Part shown: one piece after another, positions 1 to 11,245 of the stretch | Position numbering within the stretch: the first letter of the stretch is position 1 | Layout: every line of letters begins with the position of its first letter | Assembly (NCBI GenBank): GCA_013398955.1 | Contig: VWPU01003067.1 | Location: forward strand, 62,001-126,000 | Direction of reading: 5' to 3' | Length of the DNA: 64,000 bases | Source of the DNA: Callaeas wilsoni | Lineage: Eukaryota; Chordata; Aves; Passeriformes; Callaeidae | Notes under the pieces: model-generated | The model's input: only the letters and a program-made list of their open reading frames with translations | Databases searched by the model: none | What the model was told of the DNA's origin: nothing | Program-made: the position numbers and the translations under genes

Positions 1-1560
1 TCAGCCCATTCTTTATGTTCTAAAGTGCAATTTACAGGACTGAACTAAAGCAAATGTCATACCTTTAATTTCATAAAAAAGTTATGTACAAGTCTATTAT
101 TCAAAATAATCACATAACTGGGAAATTCACTGAACAGCTACCTTTCTGCTCAGCAGGGTGCCATTTTATAGACTTTAAAATTCACTAAGTTCAAGCAGCT
201 TTCGTTCTCAATAATACATGTGCTAAATATGTCACATTAAAAGTGCTTTTGGCATGTAAATGATCCGTTTTCACATAGAAATGCTTTTAAAAGAATCTGA
301 GCTCACTTTTTTGGAAATTATAAGTGCATTGAATTTCATTGTCCTACAGAACCATGTAGAGTTGATCGAAGTGAACTACAATGACAAACCAACCCTTGTC
401 AGCCCTTATATTTATGTATCATTTGAGCTGTCAGAAGTATATTTAGTTGCATTTTCTTATACATATTTTCTACTCAGTTCAAAAAAAATAAAAAAAATTT
501 GGTGTAAGGAGGGGCCTGTGGGTTTGCTTTTCTAGGCCTAAGTGCTCACAAGCACTTCTGTGTATCAAAAGTTAACATTTCACTGGAAGACTTGCAACAT
601 GTTAAACTGATTACCTAAGCGAGTTAATTTTTTCTTAGAACTCAGCAGTACTTCTACTACTGCTTTAATGTTGAAAGATAAGGCAAATGTTTTACAGGTG
701 ATTTAGGATGCTTATCCTCCAAAGAGCGAATTCGGAATTCTTATGCATAATATGAATAAAACTGAAAGCATAATCTCTGTCTCTCACTGCTTCATTATAC
801 TGCTGCATACTGAACAAATTCTCCATACTCTGTATACTGCAGAGTGAGTTTCTTTCATGATGAGTTGATTGTAGCTATTCCCATTCTCTGTATCTCCATG
901 TAAAGGACCACAATAATGTCAGGCACATCCACCTTTTAAAAATCTTTTGTTCTTTCTTATTAGAATAAGTAAAGCAACTTGAACGGTGTTTGGAAGTCAT
1001 TATGGTATTATTCCGGTTGCTTATAATACAGTACATGGCTCCAGGGTTCTCACAGATACGTGTTTAAGAAAACAAACTGTCAGAATGTTCACTTCTTGTT
1101 CTAAATACAGAAGCCAGAATTTGTGAGATGACTCAAAAAAATTAAACTAGAAAGACTTGGTTTCAGAGAAGAAGAAGAAAAATAGGAAGGAAACATATGT
1201 ATCCATAGCTGCAACTCTAAAGTCATAAGCTGTAGCTCTGGGCTGGGTGTAGGATTCTATTTAACATGCTTTAAACAAGTGAGATGTACCTTGATTAAAT
1301 ATTAACATATATGGGTGATCATTTCTCGATTACTGTTGTGTGTAATTCACACTGCAAATAGACAGAGTAAAAATGGGGGAAAGTGATGTGGCATAAAGTA
1401 AAGACTAAGTATCTGTGTTTGGTACATTTTTAACATTTTCAATGAATTCTTTTCTGTATTGATAATATAATATCAATCTTCTTATCATTTTGATTTTTGG
1501 GTGACACAGGAACTGAAATATTTTTCTGTCTTCTGAGCCAATATGAAATGAAGAAGAGGC

Positions 1561-1594
1561 ATTTAGACTTACATTTCATTTAGACTTACATTTC
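1561..1594. repeat. Exact 17-bp tandem duplication
   Basis: The unit ATTTAGACTTACATTTC occurs twice head to tail (1561-1577 and 1578-1594) with no mismatch. Perfect identity suggests a recent replication-slippage duplication. Confidence 0.9.
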
Positions 1595-4500
1595 TCCTCT
1601 TTCTTGGACACACTCCTTGCATATTATGTTTTATCTAACATTCATCTGAACCGGGAATATTGGCTGATCCTTTGAACATGGGATAACTGACAGAAAGAGC
1701 TTCAAAAGCATTCAAGCAAAATAGTCCAGCCCAGTAATGGCTGCCTATCGACTGCTTATAACAGCCATCTGCTCCGGATAGTGCCTCTGGAGAAGCAATT
1801 GGCCAAGGCATCCTGAAAGTTGTCTATTTGACTGTGGTGATGTGTTTGCTAAATGTCAGCAGACATTTTAAGCTTTCAGGGTTCTCAGATTAGCTATTAT
1901 AAATTTTTCTTACCAAGCATCAGATTGCTAGATTTCTACATGCTTTTGTAATACCCATTCAATAATGAGGAAAACCATTGTATTGAAGTGTCAAATATTT
2001 GTTTTACCATCTTTCAGCTTTGTGTAATTATTTCATCAGTCATGATCTTGTCTTACAGATACTAAGCCACAATAAGACATGTAAAGGACAATAACCTACT
2101 TAATCCTGGTTTTCCATCAAAAAATTGCCTAATCAATGTTTAGGATTTGAGTCTGAACTGATGGTGTCCACATACTTCTACCTCTTAAAAACAGATAAAC
2201 TTCTACTGAAAGAAATGCTTTACAATGTCTATTCCAGAAATAAGATGTGAAGAATGACCTCAGAATATGTCTAAACATGTTCATAACACAAATACCCTCT
2301 TAAATATCCCGAAATATGAAGTAATTTCTTTAAAAATGCTACCTTTATATGTGAGGTATTTATAAATTCCAGTTCTCAACAGCTATAACTCAGTATGAGA
2401 TATTCTTATCTCTCATGTATAATCTCATATATTCTATGGAAGTGTCATACAGAATAAATAATAGGAGTCTACAGACATTGCATTTACTTCCCAGAAGTCA
2501 ATGTAAAAACTGATAGTCTAAAGAACTAGATCTTTTTGTCTATTTATTTTTTAATCCTTTGGCATAATATTTTATCACAAATTCTGTTTCCTTTTTTTTT
2601 TTTTATTTCATGAAGGTAAGTAGTTTATAAAAAGATAGATTTTAATTTTAAATAAATTCTACAGAACTTTTTTATATGGATTTGTTAATCCAACTCAAAC
2701 TTGGTGCCAGGAAAAAGCACTTTCATATATTTCTGACTTCATACAAATTCTAACTTTGTGTCTGGCATTCAAAGCCATTTATGGGGATTTTTGAATTACT
2801 GACATTTTTAGGCCTTTAGATGTTGTGGATGCAACACTGAAAGTACTGATTTACTTTTTAACTTTCTGCAGTATATTTTAATAAGAAAGAAAGTGAATAA
2901 CATTGCTTAACTTTGAACATAAAAGAAATCTCGGTCTCATTAAGTCAACAGTAATGCTCTCCTTAACTTCAAAGGAGACCATGATTTCATCCAACATATC
3001 TAACAGTTCCGTAAAACACACAATGAAAATCACTTTACAATATTGGCAGTCGGAGTAGGCATTTTGTATGCATCTCTGTAAAGAAAAGGCACAAGCGTTC
3101 TCACTTATTTACTAATGCATGACAGCTAAAAATTAAAAGAGCAGAGGCATTTTTTGAGAGACATTGTGTTAGAACTCAGGGAATATTAAGTGTGCACTGC
3201 ATCCATTTCAAATGAGACTTAAAATCTGCACTGTGAAATCACAATTATGTTATTCTGAGTGCTCCCTTATTTGCCAGCTATGAAGTGTGTTGCATGATTT
3301 CTCTTAGTGGGGGAACAATGTTCAGGGTGTGTGGGTGAAATACACACACCAGCACAAGCAACCCAATGGGCTCAAAGCAGAAAACACTCCAGTACAGATT
3401 CCATAAGTGTGCAGTGAATTCAGGCACCTAAGATTAAGTGTTAATGCATATTCTGTTAGTCATTTTCTTATGCTAATGGTAAAACAAGTCTAAAGGCATA
3501 CCTTGAAAAAAACTGAACGAAAAGGGAAGAGATTGGACAGATGCATTACAGTGAATTTTAATATGGATATGTGTAATTACTTTAGTGTATACCTTAGCTT
3601 ACTTAAACTTGAAGTGGGACAAAGGACTCGAGAGGAATAATTTCAAGGCTGCAGGAAAAATGCATAAAATTTTTTATATTATGTAGAAACAAAGAAGAAA
3701 ATTCACCCAAAAGCTAATGTTTTCTATCACTATGATGGCAGCTCAGTCATTGTCAAGAGTAGCTTTCTAATAATATACGCATAGTTTGAGAGAATTAATT
3801 GAATACATAGTGTTGCTGACCTTTTGGAACAAAATTTTATGACTGCTCATGTGTCTGAAGATGTTAATTGCAGATAAACACTTTCAATTTCATAAGAAAA
3901 GGTTTCCAAACCTCTGGTGAGTTATAGTAGTCTTTATCTGGCAATATTTTCTGCTCTGAAAACTGTTGTATGTTTGGCTATAACTTGATTTCAGCTGAGT
4001 CCTTATACTGGTAATTTTTTTCCAATCTTCCCTTTGCATAGCAAAAGAGATCTAACACTTCCACATTTCTACCTTAATACCAGAGGAGTCATCTGTTTAT
4101 GAAAGGCTGAAAAGATTTTCTATTCTCTCCTCGTAGAGCACAACTGATAACAGGTTTGTAAGAGTGGTGTGGGATGATGATACAATATACCATCCTCCCG
4201 AATCTTAAAAAAACTAAGAAAAAGAAGTTTTGCAAATTCTGGTGGACAATTTTGTGTCTCGGTCTTTGTCAGCCAGTCTCTGTTTTTGATCCGCAGAGCG
4301 TGTCGAAGAGCGTGCCGTTACTGCATTCTCCCCAGGTGTGTTAACCCACGCTGGTCCTGTCTCTGCAGCTCCTCAGTTGTGTGCAGCCTGTATGACCATC
4401 TTTAATCTCCTTATCTATATCTAGCTCATTTATTTTGGGGAGGAATTTTCCAGAAATCTCTTTCTCAGCTGTTAGTTATCACAGTTGGTCTGAGCCATGC

Positions 4501-4858
4501 TCTCAGCTTACATGAACACCGCTAAGGCTTTTTCAGCTGAAGCCAAGCAGGTTGTTTAAACCATTGCTGCATCATCATGAAATGTGGCTTAAGCTGCCAC
4601 GTCTCTGTCTTCACATGGGAAACAACGAATGCTGAGATTCAGTTATTGTGTCAGAGATGGTGAAAGTCAAGAACAGAGTCCACATTCTTCCTTCTGTTGA
4701 GTTACTTATCTCTGGCTCAGCTCAGTCTCCACTATGCATCAGTATTTGATGTTCAAGTGATTCCCAGGGGCACTTCTAGGACAGATTGAGCATCACTGCA
4801 ATTAAGCTCTTTTAAAGTCTTTTGAAATTTTACAATAAGAATATTTAAAAAGATGCTG

Positions 4859-4874
4859 ATATATATATATATAT
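4859..4874. repeat. (AT)n dinucleotide run
   Basis: Eight uninterrupted AT units, a short microsatellite in otherwise unique DNA. Confidence 0.9.
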
Positions 4875-5074
4875 CTCCTGCTGGCATTAAAAGCCCACAA
4901 GTCTCCAAAATAGAGCATAAGGAAACAAAAAGGCCACCATTACACGTGGGTGCATAATTAATGGTGTACTCCATTTTTCATTGAAGAAGGAGATGAAGGA
5001 ATAACTTATTGTCTTAAAATAACAGAATCCACCTTTTGAGGATAAAATGGATTTTCTGATCTTTACAATATGCG

Positions 5075-5243
5075 TTCAACAATACTGCAGAAAATTGGTG
5101 CTTCGATAGACTGTGCTATTGTTCGTGAAGAGTCTTGTATGTTGCCTGTGTCACAGAGAAAGTCTTTGTAATTCTTTGAGTGACTGTAATAACTCTGTTT
5201 ATTCTGGGGTTTGGAGAGTTTAGAACTGCTGTGTGGAAAGCCT
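5075..5243 (-). other. Candidate exon-like open frame, unidentified
   Basis: The minus-strand sequence GTGATTTCACAG, an acceptable splice acceptor, is followed directly by an open frame beginning NAAGFPHSSSKLSKPQ and ending in TAA. The S/K/N/Q-rich composition could arise by chance in AT-rich DNA, so support is weaker than for the frame at 5660-5941. It lies downstream of that frame on the same strand, which ends in a stop, so the two need not belong to one transcript. No family was recognised. Confidence 0.12.
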
Positions 5244-5659
5244 GCAGCATTCTGTGAAATCACTATTTGGCACAGCAGCTATTCATTTGGACATCTTCCT
5301 CCAGGTTCTCATTTCATGCACCCGGCCATGGGAATACTAATCTCTGACTGGCATCCAAGAGCACTACTGCAATGCAACAACTGCTAGTAGCAGTTAGGCA
5401 GGGTCTGGCTGTACATTCACAAGCATCAATGGCTTAATTTTGGATGACGGTCATGTTTCCCATCCCCTCATGTTGATATTGCTCCTTTTCTAGATGTTCC
5501 TGTCTCCACTGCGAAAGATCATCTGCTCACAACACAGTCAAACTACTGCAGTTGAAATGTAAGTGCAGTACTCATGATTTGGTATACTTTAATATATTCT
5601 GATTTGTCTGGCAATTATGGATGCTCAGTGGGCGGTTGATTGTTATAGAAAGCGTATAG

Positions 5660-5941
5660 TCATCTCTGAGGTGAAATCACATAGTCATCACTGAGACCTG
5701 CTAACTGAGGGGCAGGAAAGTCTACACACATCCCACGATAAACAATTTCCTCTCCTGAATTAGGACATGACTTCAGATTATAATCACCTCCCACATGAGA
5801 ACTTGGACCATTGCTTTCTGACAGTATGTCCCACATTACTTGTACTTGAGGAGTATCATAACATACTTCAGAAATAACAGGATTTGCCAAGCTTGCTGTT
5901 CTCCCTGAATATGAATAATTCCCATAGTCACAAAATTCAGG
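5660..5941 (-). other. Candidate terminal coding exon, unidentified
   Basis: On the minus strand an open frame of 93 codons runs from about 5941 down to a TGA at 5660-5662. I do not recognise the protein. It does not look like chance translation of AT-rich DNA: it is rich in D, P, S, G and C, with segments such as EVCYDTPQVQVMWDILSES and GEEIVYRGMCVDFPAPQ, and many codons begin with G or A. The frame opens just after ...ATATAG, a possible but pyrimidine-poor splice acceptor. There is no clear Met start, so if real it would be a last exon or a pseudogene fragment. Other exon-like pieces lie upstream on the same strand (6919-7089 and 7741-7836), and another lies downstream at 5075-5243. The chance-ORF explanation remains open. 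Confidence 0.22.
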
Positions 5942-6918
5942 CTATATTGTCTTTCTGTCTGAAAAATTTAAATGGCAATTGTTTATTGGGAAGAAAAAGT
6001 TTCACTCCATCCCAGCAATATCTAATTTTAATAATATTGAAGCCAATCCATATGTATAACATAAGGAAATAATGACATACATAATGGGAGCTCAAACACA
6101 CACTAAATATAGAGGTAGTTTTGCACTCTAAGAGTCATCATTTTGTTCTTGCAAGGTTTGAAAATGTGTTTTGAATATATTTTGAGCAAGAGTGTGAAAA
6201 ATAAGAGATTACCTAATGTTTTTGTTTACTACGCAACTCCCTCCATACACACACATTCAATTATTGAGAGCACTAAACATTTTCTGTTGCTCCTGTTTTG
6301 CAGTACAGGCTTTGCCTGCTTTCTGTTTGCTGCTTAAAACATAAAGACATCTGCTGGAAGAGGTCACTACTAAAAAGGTGTTAGCAACTGAGAGAGAAGT
6401 TGAAATACAATCTGGATAAACGTATGTTTGAATCTTTACCAGTTATCACCTAAACGTGTATTTACAGCTGATAGATAAGTAGGTGAAAACACTATAAAAT
6501 AGTACTACCTAAAATGTATTTTAAAAGTTATATTTAAAATCATAAGGGAAAAAAAAAACAAAAACAGTGCTGAACTTAGAGGGATAGGGATGCATTCCAA
6601 AATGCAGTTATATTGATTTGACTCATTTGGGAGTAGAGCTGATCAGTAAAATCTGTTTTGTTTCATGTGAAACATCTTGGGCTCAACACAGTACCAGTTA
6701 AGCCAAGGAAGGACTTCAGTGGACCTTGCATGATTTCCAGGAATTTCCTCCAGGTCTGGAGAAGGCTGTTTCTACATTACCTAGCAATTTGGAGCAAAAC
6801 TAGTTAATCAGTTGTTTGTTATTGTTAGTGCTGTGGCCGTTCCCATCTCTGTTACAGTCTTTCAATGAATTTACATCAGATGACATTTTGTCTGTTTACC
6901 TGACCAAACATGTTCGGT

Positions 6919-7089
6919 TCACAAATGGTTTGAGACTCCCTGAAAGGAAAAACCACTGTATTCACAAGGGAGAGCCTGTCGTGGTGCAGCCCACATCCCT
7001 GATGTGAAGCTTGTCTGTGGTGCCATTGGAGTGACTGTAACATACCAGTAACTTGCAGGTTTACAGGAAATTGAATAACTAGTCTTAGG
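6919..7089 (-). other. Candidate exon-like open frame, unidentified
   Basis: On the minus strand a T-rich tract ending TTCTTCTGAG is followed by 56 open codons including CKPASYWYVTVTPMAPQTSF, which loosely resembles a beta-strand of an Ig or fibronectin-III-like extracellular domain. That resemblance is an impression, not an identification. A second acceptor-like TTTTTCCTTTCAG lies inside the frame, and a strong donor-like CAG|GTAAAC lies at about 6900/6899. An overlapping 137-codon frame on the same strand (6876-7289) looks like chance translation. No gene name can be assigned. Confidence 0.15.
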
Positions 7090-7740
7090 CTCAGAAGAAA
7101 AAAAATTAAGTATTGTATAATTCTGAAGTCTTGCTTCTCATGTCTCATTTGCTTGTTTTTTTCTGGATACCTATGACATAGATGTACTTCTTGACTTGCA
7201 CAAAAAATGTAGTTTACTGCAATTTCTTTTCTTCTTTTCCAATCCCATTTTTGACTATAATTTTTCCACTCATGTGGAAGAATTTTCATTTAACATTTAA
7301 GTGTCATAGATGTGCTATTTCCATGCCTAAAATCTCTAAGAGATTAAAGTAAAAAGTAATGCGTAAAGATGCAGGCTGTCTTTTAGGTACCATCTCAAGT
7401 TAGAAAATATAAATACTCCCTTTACAACTAATATACTACCATACCAGTTTTTCATATTGATTATTCTCTCTGCCTTTGAAAACACTGCATATTCCCTGTT
7501 TCTTTCTTCATGTCAATCTCCATAAGTGATTTATTCAACTGAAAAGTACTGATATAAGTCTCTTAAAGCTTCAGTCTCCATACTGAGGTATGCCATGTTC
7601 TTTAATCAAACCAAGTCTGAGCAGTGGACTTCTCTTTGGTGGTCTTTTCTCGAATATATTGGTGTGGCTTGTTTAGATTCAATAAACCATACATTCACAC
7701 ATTACTTATTTGGGGACTTTACGATTTCTGGGACACTCAC

Positions 7741-7836
7741 CAGAGACATAGAAGAGATGTCTCCCCCAGACAACAGAACAGCTCCAGAAGAATTAGTAGG
7801 GAGTATTTCAGCCCAATAGATCCATGTTCATAATGG
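7741..7836 (-). other. Hydrophobic signal-peptide-like frame with strong splice donor
   Basis: The minus strand encodes a hydrophobic stretch, YSLLILLELFCCLGETSLLC, immediately before a consensus 5' splice site CTCTG|GTGAGT (boundary at 7741/7740). This arrangement is typical of signal-peptide first exons. However, the only nearby upstream ATGs, starting MKKPHKPIMNMDLLG, are in another frame that hits a TGA. A functional product would therefore need a different start exon, or the segment is a pseudogene or coincidence. Confidence 0.15.
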
Positions 7837-8365
7837 GTTTATGGGGCTTCTTCATCACAGAAAGTGAAAATGTCTGCCAAATAGCATATTCACTTAACAT
7901 AGTCTTGTCCAAGTCACTGTATGGATTATATAGACCCATAATCTGCCCATACGTTATTCTTTGTAGAGACATCTTTTTTGTGTGGGGAAAAATCCTACTT
8001 ATACTTCAAGAAAAGAATAGAAGGAAAGATCAATTTTGCTACCAATGTCTAAGTCATACTGCTGTTCTGAGACAGCAAAATAGTTTGGAAAAGTTGGTAA
8101 CAGAAAGAGCTTGTGTTGAAATGACTTTAAAGCTCATCTTGTTCCAACCTCTGCCATGGATAGGGACACCTTCCACTAGACCAGGTTGTTCAAAGTTCCA
8201 TCTGACCTGGCCTTGAACATCTCCAGCAATGAGGCATCTACAACTTCACTGGGCAACCTCTTCCAGTGTCTCATCACCCTCATAGTCAAGGATTTTTTCA
8301 TAGTATCTAATCTAAACCTATTATTTTTACTTCTCTTTATGTCCTGTCATTTCAATGCAATTAAA

Positions 8366-8683
8366 TCACCCCAAAGCCTTCTCTTTTCCAGACTGAACAA
8401 ACCTAATTCTCTCTAGTCTTTCCTTCTCCATCCGTCTAATCATCTTGGTGGCCACTCTTCTGCACTCACTCCAATAGTCAATGTCCTTACTGTCCTGGGG
8501 ACCAGAGATTTGGATGCAGCACTGCAGGTGGGCTCTCAGCAGAGCAGAGCAGAGGGGCAGAATCCCCTCCCTCTCCCTGCTGGCCTCGCTGCTTTGGATG
8601 CAGCCCAGGATACATTTGGCTCTCTGGGCTGGGAGTGCACATGGCTGGGTCATGTCCAGCCTCTCACCCAGCAGCACCCCCAA
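8366..8683 (-). pseudogene. CR1 ORF2 C-terminal fragment
   Basis: The minus-strand frame of 105 codons matches the CR1 ORF2 C-terminus: LCSALLRAHLQCCIQ (usually LRPHLEYCVQ), then RRVATKMIRRMEKERLERIR. It ends before the usual tail and is followed on the same strand by the CR1 3' UTR (8112-8365). Confidence 0.85.
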
Positions 8684-8714
8684 GTCCTTCTGGGCAGGGC
8701 TGCTCTCAACCCAT

Positions 8715-9239
8715 TCATCCCCAGCCTGTGTTGATACTGGGGTTGTCCCAAACCAGGTGCAGCACCTTGTAATTGTTCTTATTAAACCTCATGAGATTCT
8801 CATTGGCACATTTCTTGAGCTTGTCCAGGTCCCTCTGGATGGTATCCCATCCTTCAGGTGTGTCAACCACACCACTCAGCTTGATGTCATCTGCACATCT
8901 GCTGAGGGTGCACACGATCCCTTCATCCATATCTTTAAGAAAGAAATTAAATAACACTGGCCCCAGTACAAAACCCTGAGGACACCACTTGTGACTGGTG
9001 TCTGTTGGGACTGAGCCATTAACCACTATCCTCTGGAGGCAACCACCCAACTTCTTTCCTGTCCATCTAATGGCCCACTCATCAAATCCATGTCTCTCCA
9101 GTTTAGCGAGAAGGAAGTTGTGAGGAACCACAACTATGGTTATATGGACTTTACAGCAGTCCACATAAATGATACCTGTAGCCCTTCCCTTGTCCACAGA
9201 TGGAGTCACTCCATCATAGAAGGCCACTACATTGGTCAC
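8715..9239 (-). pseudogene. CR1 ORF2 reverse transcriptase core
   Basis: The 174-codon minus-strand frame begins TNVVAFYDGVTPSVDKGRAT, and carries the RT blocks GFVLGPVLFNFFLKDMDEG and CADDIKLSGVVDTPEGWD. The ADD triad is the catalytic box; most CR1 elements read FADDTKLSG, so the Phe is replaced by Cys here. It then continues into the thumb region (IQRDLDKLKKCANENLMRFN). This is the longest surviving frame of the copy, but it is isolated by frameshifts at both ends and cannot give a working enzyme. Confidence 0.92.
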
Positions 9240-9275
9240 ACAGAACTTGCCTTTAGTGAAATCTTCTCAGTTGTC

Positions 9276-9554
9276 TTAAATTACCTTCCTGTCCTCCACG
9301 TGCCTTAGGACAGCTTCTAGGGGGATCTGTTCCATGACCTTCCCAGGCACAGAGCTGAGGCTGACAGGCCAGTAGCTTCCAGAATCCTGCTTTCTACCCT
9401 TTTTAAAGATGGGTGCAATGTTTTCCCTTTTCCAGTCCCCTGACGCTTCCCCTGACTGCAATGACTTTTCAAATATCGTGGAGAGTGACTCAGTCCTCAG
9501 GACTCTGGGATGTATCTCATTGGGTCCCATAAACTTATGCACATTCAGGTTCAT
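9276..9554 (-). pseudogene. CR1 ORF2 reverse transcriptase, N-terminal part
   Basis: The open minus-strand frame of 92 codons contains NLNVHKFMGPNEIHPRVLR, then DWKRENIAPIFKKGRKQDSG and YWPVSLSSVPGKVMEQI. These are the CR1/L2-type RT blocks (usually KSMGPDEIHPRVLR and GNYRPVSLTSVPGKIMEQI). The frame is followed by a frameshift or stop before the RT core at 8715-9239. Confidence 0.9.
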
Positions 9555-10468
9555 CAGGTGCCCACAAATGTGATCTTATAGTGGGAGCAACTTTGTTCCC
9601 CCAGTACCCACTCATCCTGCTGTCCATCCACTCAAAAGGTGTGAGAAGACAGGTTGTCATTGAAGACTGAGGCAAAAAAGTTGTTGAGTATCTCAGCCTT
9701 CAACTCACCCATTGTTACCAGTCTTTCAGCATAGTTTATTAGGAAAGTACACATTTTTTTGACCTCCCTTTTATGGTTAACATACTTGTAGAAGCCCTTC
9801 CTGATATTCTTTGCCAGGCTCTGTTCCAGTTTCGCCTTGGCCTTCCTCTCCCCTTTCGCTACTCTTCCCAGGTCACCTGTCCTAGCTTCAGCTATCTATG
9901 CATTCCTTCTTTCTCTTTAGTTTGCCCAACAGTTCCCTACTCAGCCATGTCAGTCTTGACTCCCTTGTTTAATTTCTTGCCCCTGGCGATTGCTAGCTCT
10001 TGGGCTCTATGGAAGTCTTCCTCAAAGATCTATGAGCTCTGTTACAGTCCCTTGTCCTTGAGTGCAGTCTGCCAGAGGATCCTATTGACTATCTCCTTGA
10101 AAAGCTGGGAGCTTGCTTTCCTAAAGTTCAGGACCCTAACCTTACTCCTTACCTGACTCACATCCCTCAGGACTGTGAAATCCATAAAGACATTATCACT
10201 GCAGCCCAGGCTACCTCATCTTGTCCCCAATTACCTCATTTACAAGGTGACCATCACATCCAGTATAGCATCCCCCCGGGTGGGCTATCTATTACCCAGC
10301 TCAAGAAGTTATTCTCCACGTATTCCAGGAGTCTGCCTGGAAGTCTGCCTACATCTCTACATGCTACTTTTCCAGATGAACAAGAGCCTGTGAGCACAAT
10401 GCTTCCTGCAAGGAGGTTTTGTCAACAGGCTCCCCTTGGTCAGGCAACCTGTAGTAGACGTCAACTAC
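9555..10468 (-). pseudogene. CR1 ORF2 endonuclease C-terminus and linker, decayed
   Basis: Between the endonuclease start and the reverse transcriptase, the minus strand still translates piecewise to CR1 ORF2 linker sequence, for example LFKEIVNRILWQTALKDKG at about 10050-10110. The plus-strand complement has the equivalents of the known CR1 run (CAGGACTGTGAAATCCAT, TTTGCCAGGCTCTGTTCCAG). No continuous frame survives. A 127-codon plus-strand frame here (9773-10156) is only its antisense. Confidence 0.8.
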
Positions 10469-10745
10469 TCATTTTCCTTTGTTGTCTCTCTGACAACACA
10501 GACTTTTGACTTGCTCATGTCTGTTCTTCAGAGAGAGCTTTTCACACTCAAACCACCTCTTGATGCAGAGGGTGGTCAATCCCTCTGCCTCTCCTTCCTC
10601 TCCTGTCTCTTCTGAACAGCCTGTAACCATCAATAGCCACACTCCTGTCATGAGGTTTGTCCCACCAAGTTTCAGTAAAGGCAAGAAGGACATAGCTTTC
10701 CGGCAGCACCTTGGCTTCCAACTCCTGTTCATTGCCGATGCTGCG
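10469..10745 (-). pseudogene. CR1 ORF2 endonuclease-domain fragment
   Basis: This corresponds to the start of the apurinic/apyrimidinic-like endonuclease domain of CR1 ORF2. The region begins with RSIGNEQELEA, equivalent to the usual MGNKQEELEA. It continues through a degraded stretch to ALYIKRW-like residues (CIKRWFECEKLSLKNRHEQV). The domain would nick target DNA for target-primed reverse transcription. Stops and frameshifts remove most of it. Confidence 0.75.
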
Positions 10746-11061
10746 TTTTAAATTGGTTTAAACCATACTGCGTTGGTTTAAAGGCACCTCAGGTGGGTTG
10801 TAGGCCAAGCTGCTGTCCTAGAGGATCACACCTTAATTCATGTGAGATAATCTCCTGGTGTTTCCCTGTTGGCTTTTGTTTCCTTAGGAGTCCTTGGCTT
10901 GTCCCCAATAAGACTGTATGTTCCAGAGTGCTTAGCGCAATTCAGAGTCAGCAAGGGGAAGATGCGCTTTAGCTGGGTTATTGATTTCATCCTCAAACTT
11001 GATATGCTGCCCCTTGGTTCATCTCTGATGAGCTTGGTCTTATGCCTTTACTAATTCAAAC

Positions 11062-11245
11062 CTAGATTAAAACCCTCTCAATCAGCCCTGACAACTCACA
11101 GGCTAAAGCAGTTTTACCCTTTTTAGACAGGTGAACTCCATCTGGCTCCAGCATTCCTGGTGCTGTACAAACCACACCAAGAGCAAAGGCTCTTTCCAAG
11201 GCTGCTTTAACTCTTCTGACTTCATGTTGCCAATCAACATTAGGA
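11062..11245 (-). pseudogene. CR1 ORF1 C-terminal fragment (esterase-like)
   Basis: In one minus-strand frame, PDGVHLSKKGK is followed by ELSGLIERVLI and a TAG stop at 11062-11064. CR1 ORF1 proteins are known to carry an SGNH-type esterase domain. The DGVHLS motif holds the Asp and His expected of its catalytic pair (inferred from the family). The N-terminal part is missing or too decayed to see. The ORF2 start region follows about 300 bases downstream on the same strand. Confidence 0.75.

Larger units (their letters stand above)
1..5059. other. Unique AT-rich non-coding DNA
   Basis: No repeat family or coding region was recognised on either strand. Open frames are short and have the K/N/I/F/L-rich composition expected of chance translation in AT-rich DNA. 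Small local features are an exact 17-bp tandem duplication at 1561-1594, an (AT)8 run at 4859-4874, and an 8-bp inverted repeat (GGTGTGTG/CACACACC) at 3326-3350. The segment could be intergenic or intronic. Confidence 0.6.
8112..11245 (-). mobile_element. CR1 LINE, long decayed copy
   Basis: This is a CR1-clade non-LTR retrotransposon lying in reverse. Reading the minus strand from 11245 to 8112, it shows the ORF1 C-terminus (DGVHLSKKGK), the ORF2 endonuclease region (KRWFECEKLSLKNRHEQV), the linker (LFKEIVNRILWQTALKDKG), the reverse transcriptase (GFVLGPVLFNFF, then CADDIKLSG) and the ORF2 C-terminus (RRVATKMIRRMEKERL). It ends in the typical CR1 3' UTR, visible on the plus strand as TTCCACTAGACCAGGTTG. 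The length of about 3.1 kb is unusual, since most avian CR1 copies are 5'-truncated to a few hundred bases. Frames are broken by many stops and indels, so the copy is dead and fairly old. The long plus-strand frames within it are antisense shadows. Both end points are uncertain by tens of bases. Confidence 0.95.

Noticed and set aside
7595..8216. Plus-strand frames of 74, 69 and 130 codons
   Set aside because: Overlapping frames without a recognisable domain; the last runs into the CR1 3' UTR.
8481..8954. 157-codon plus-strand frame
   Set aside because: It is the antisense of CR1 ORF2; the minus-strand reading gives recognisable reverse-transcriptase sequence.
9773..10156. 127-codon plus-strand frame
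   Set aside because: Antisense of the CR1 ORF2 linker; the minus strand reads LFKEIVN-type CR1 sequence.
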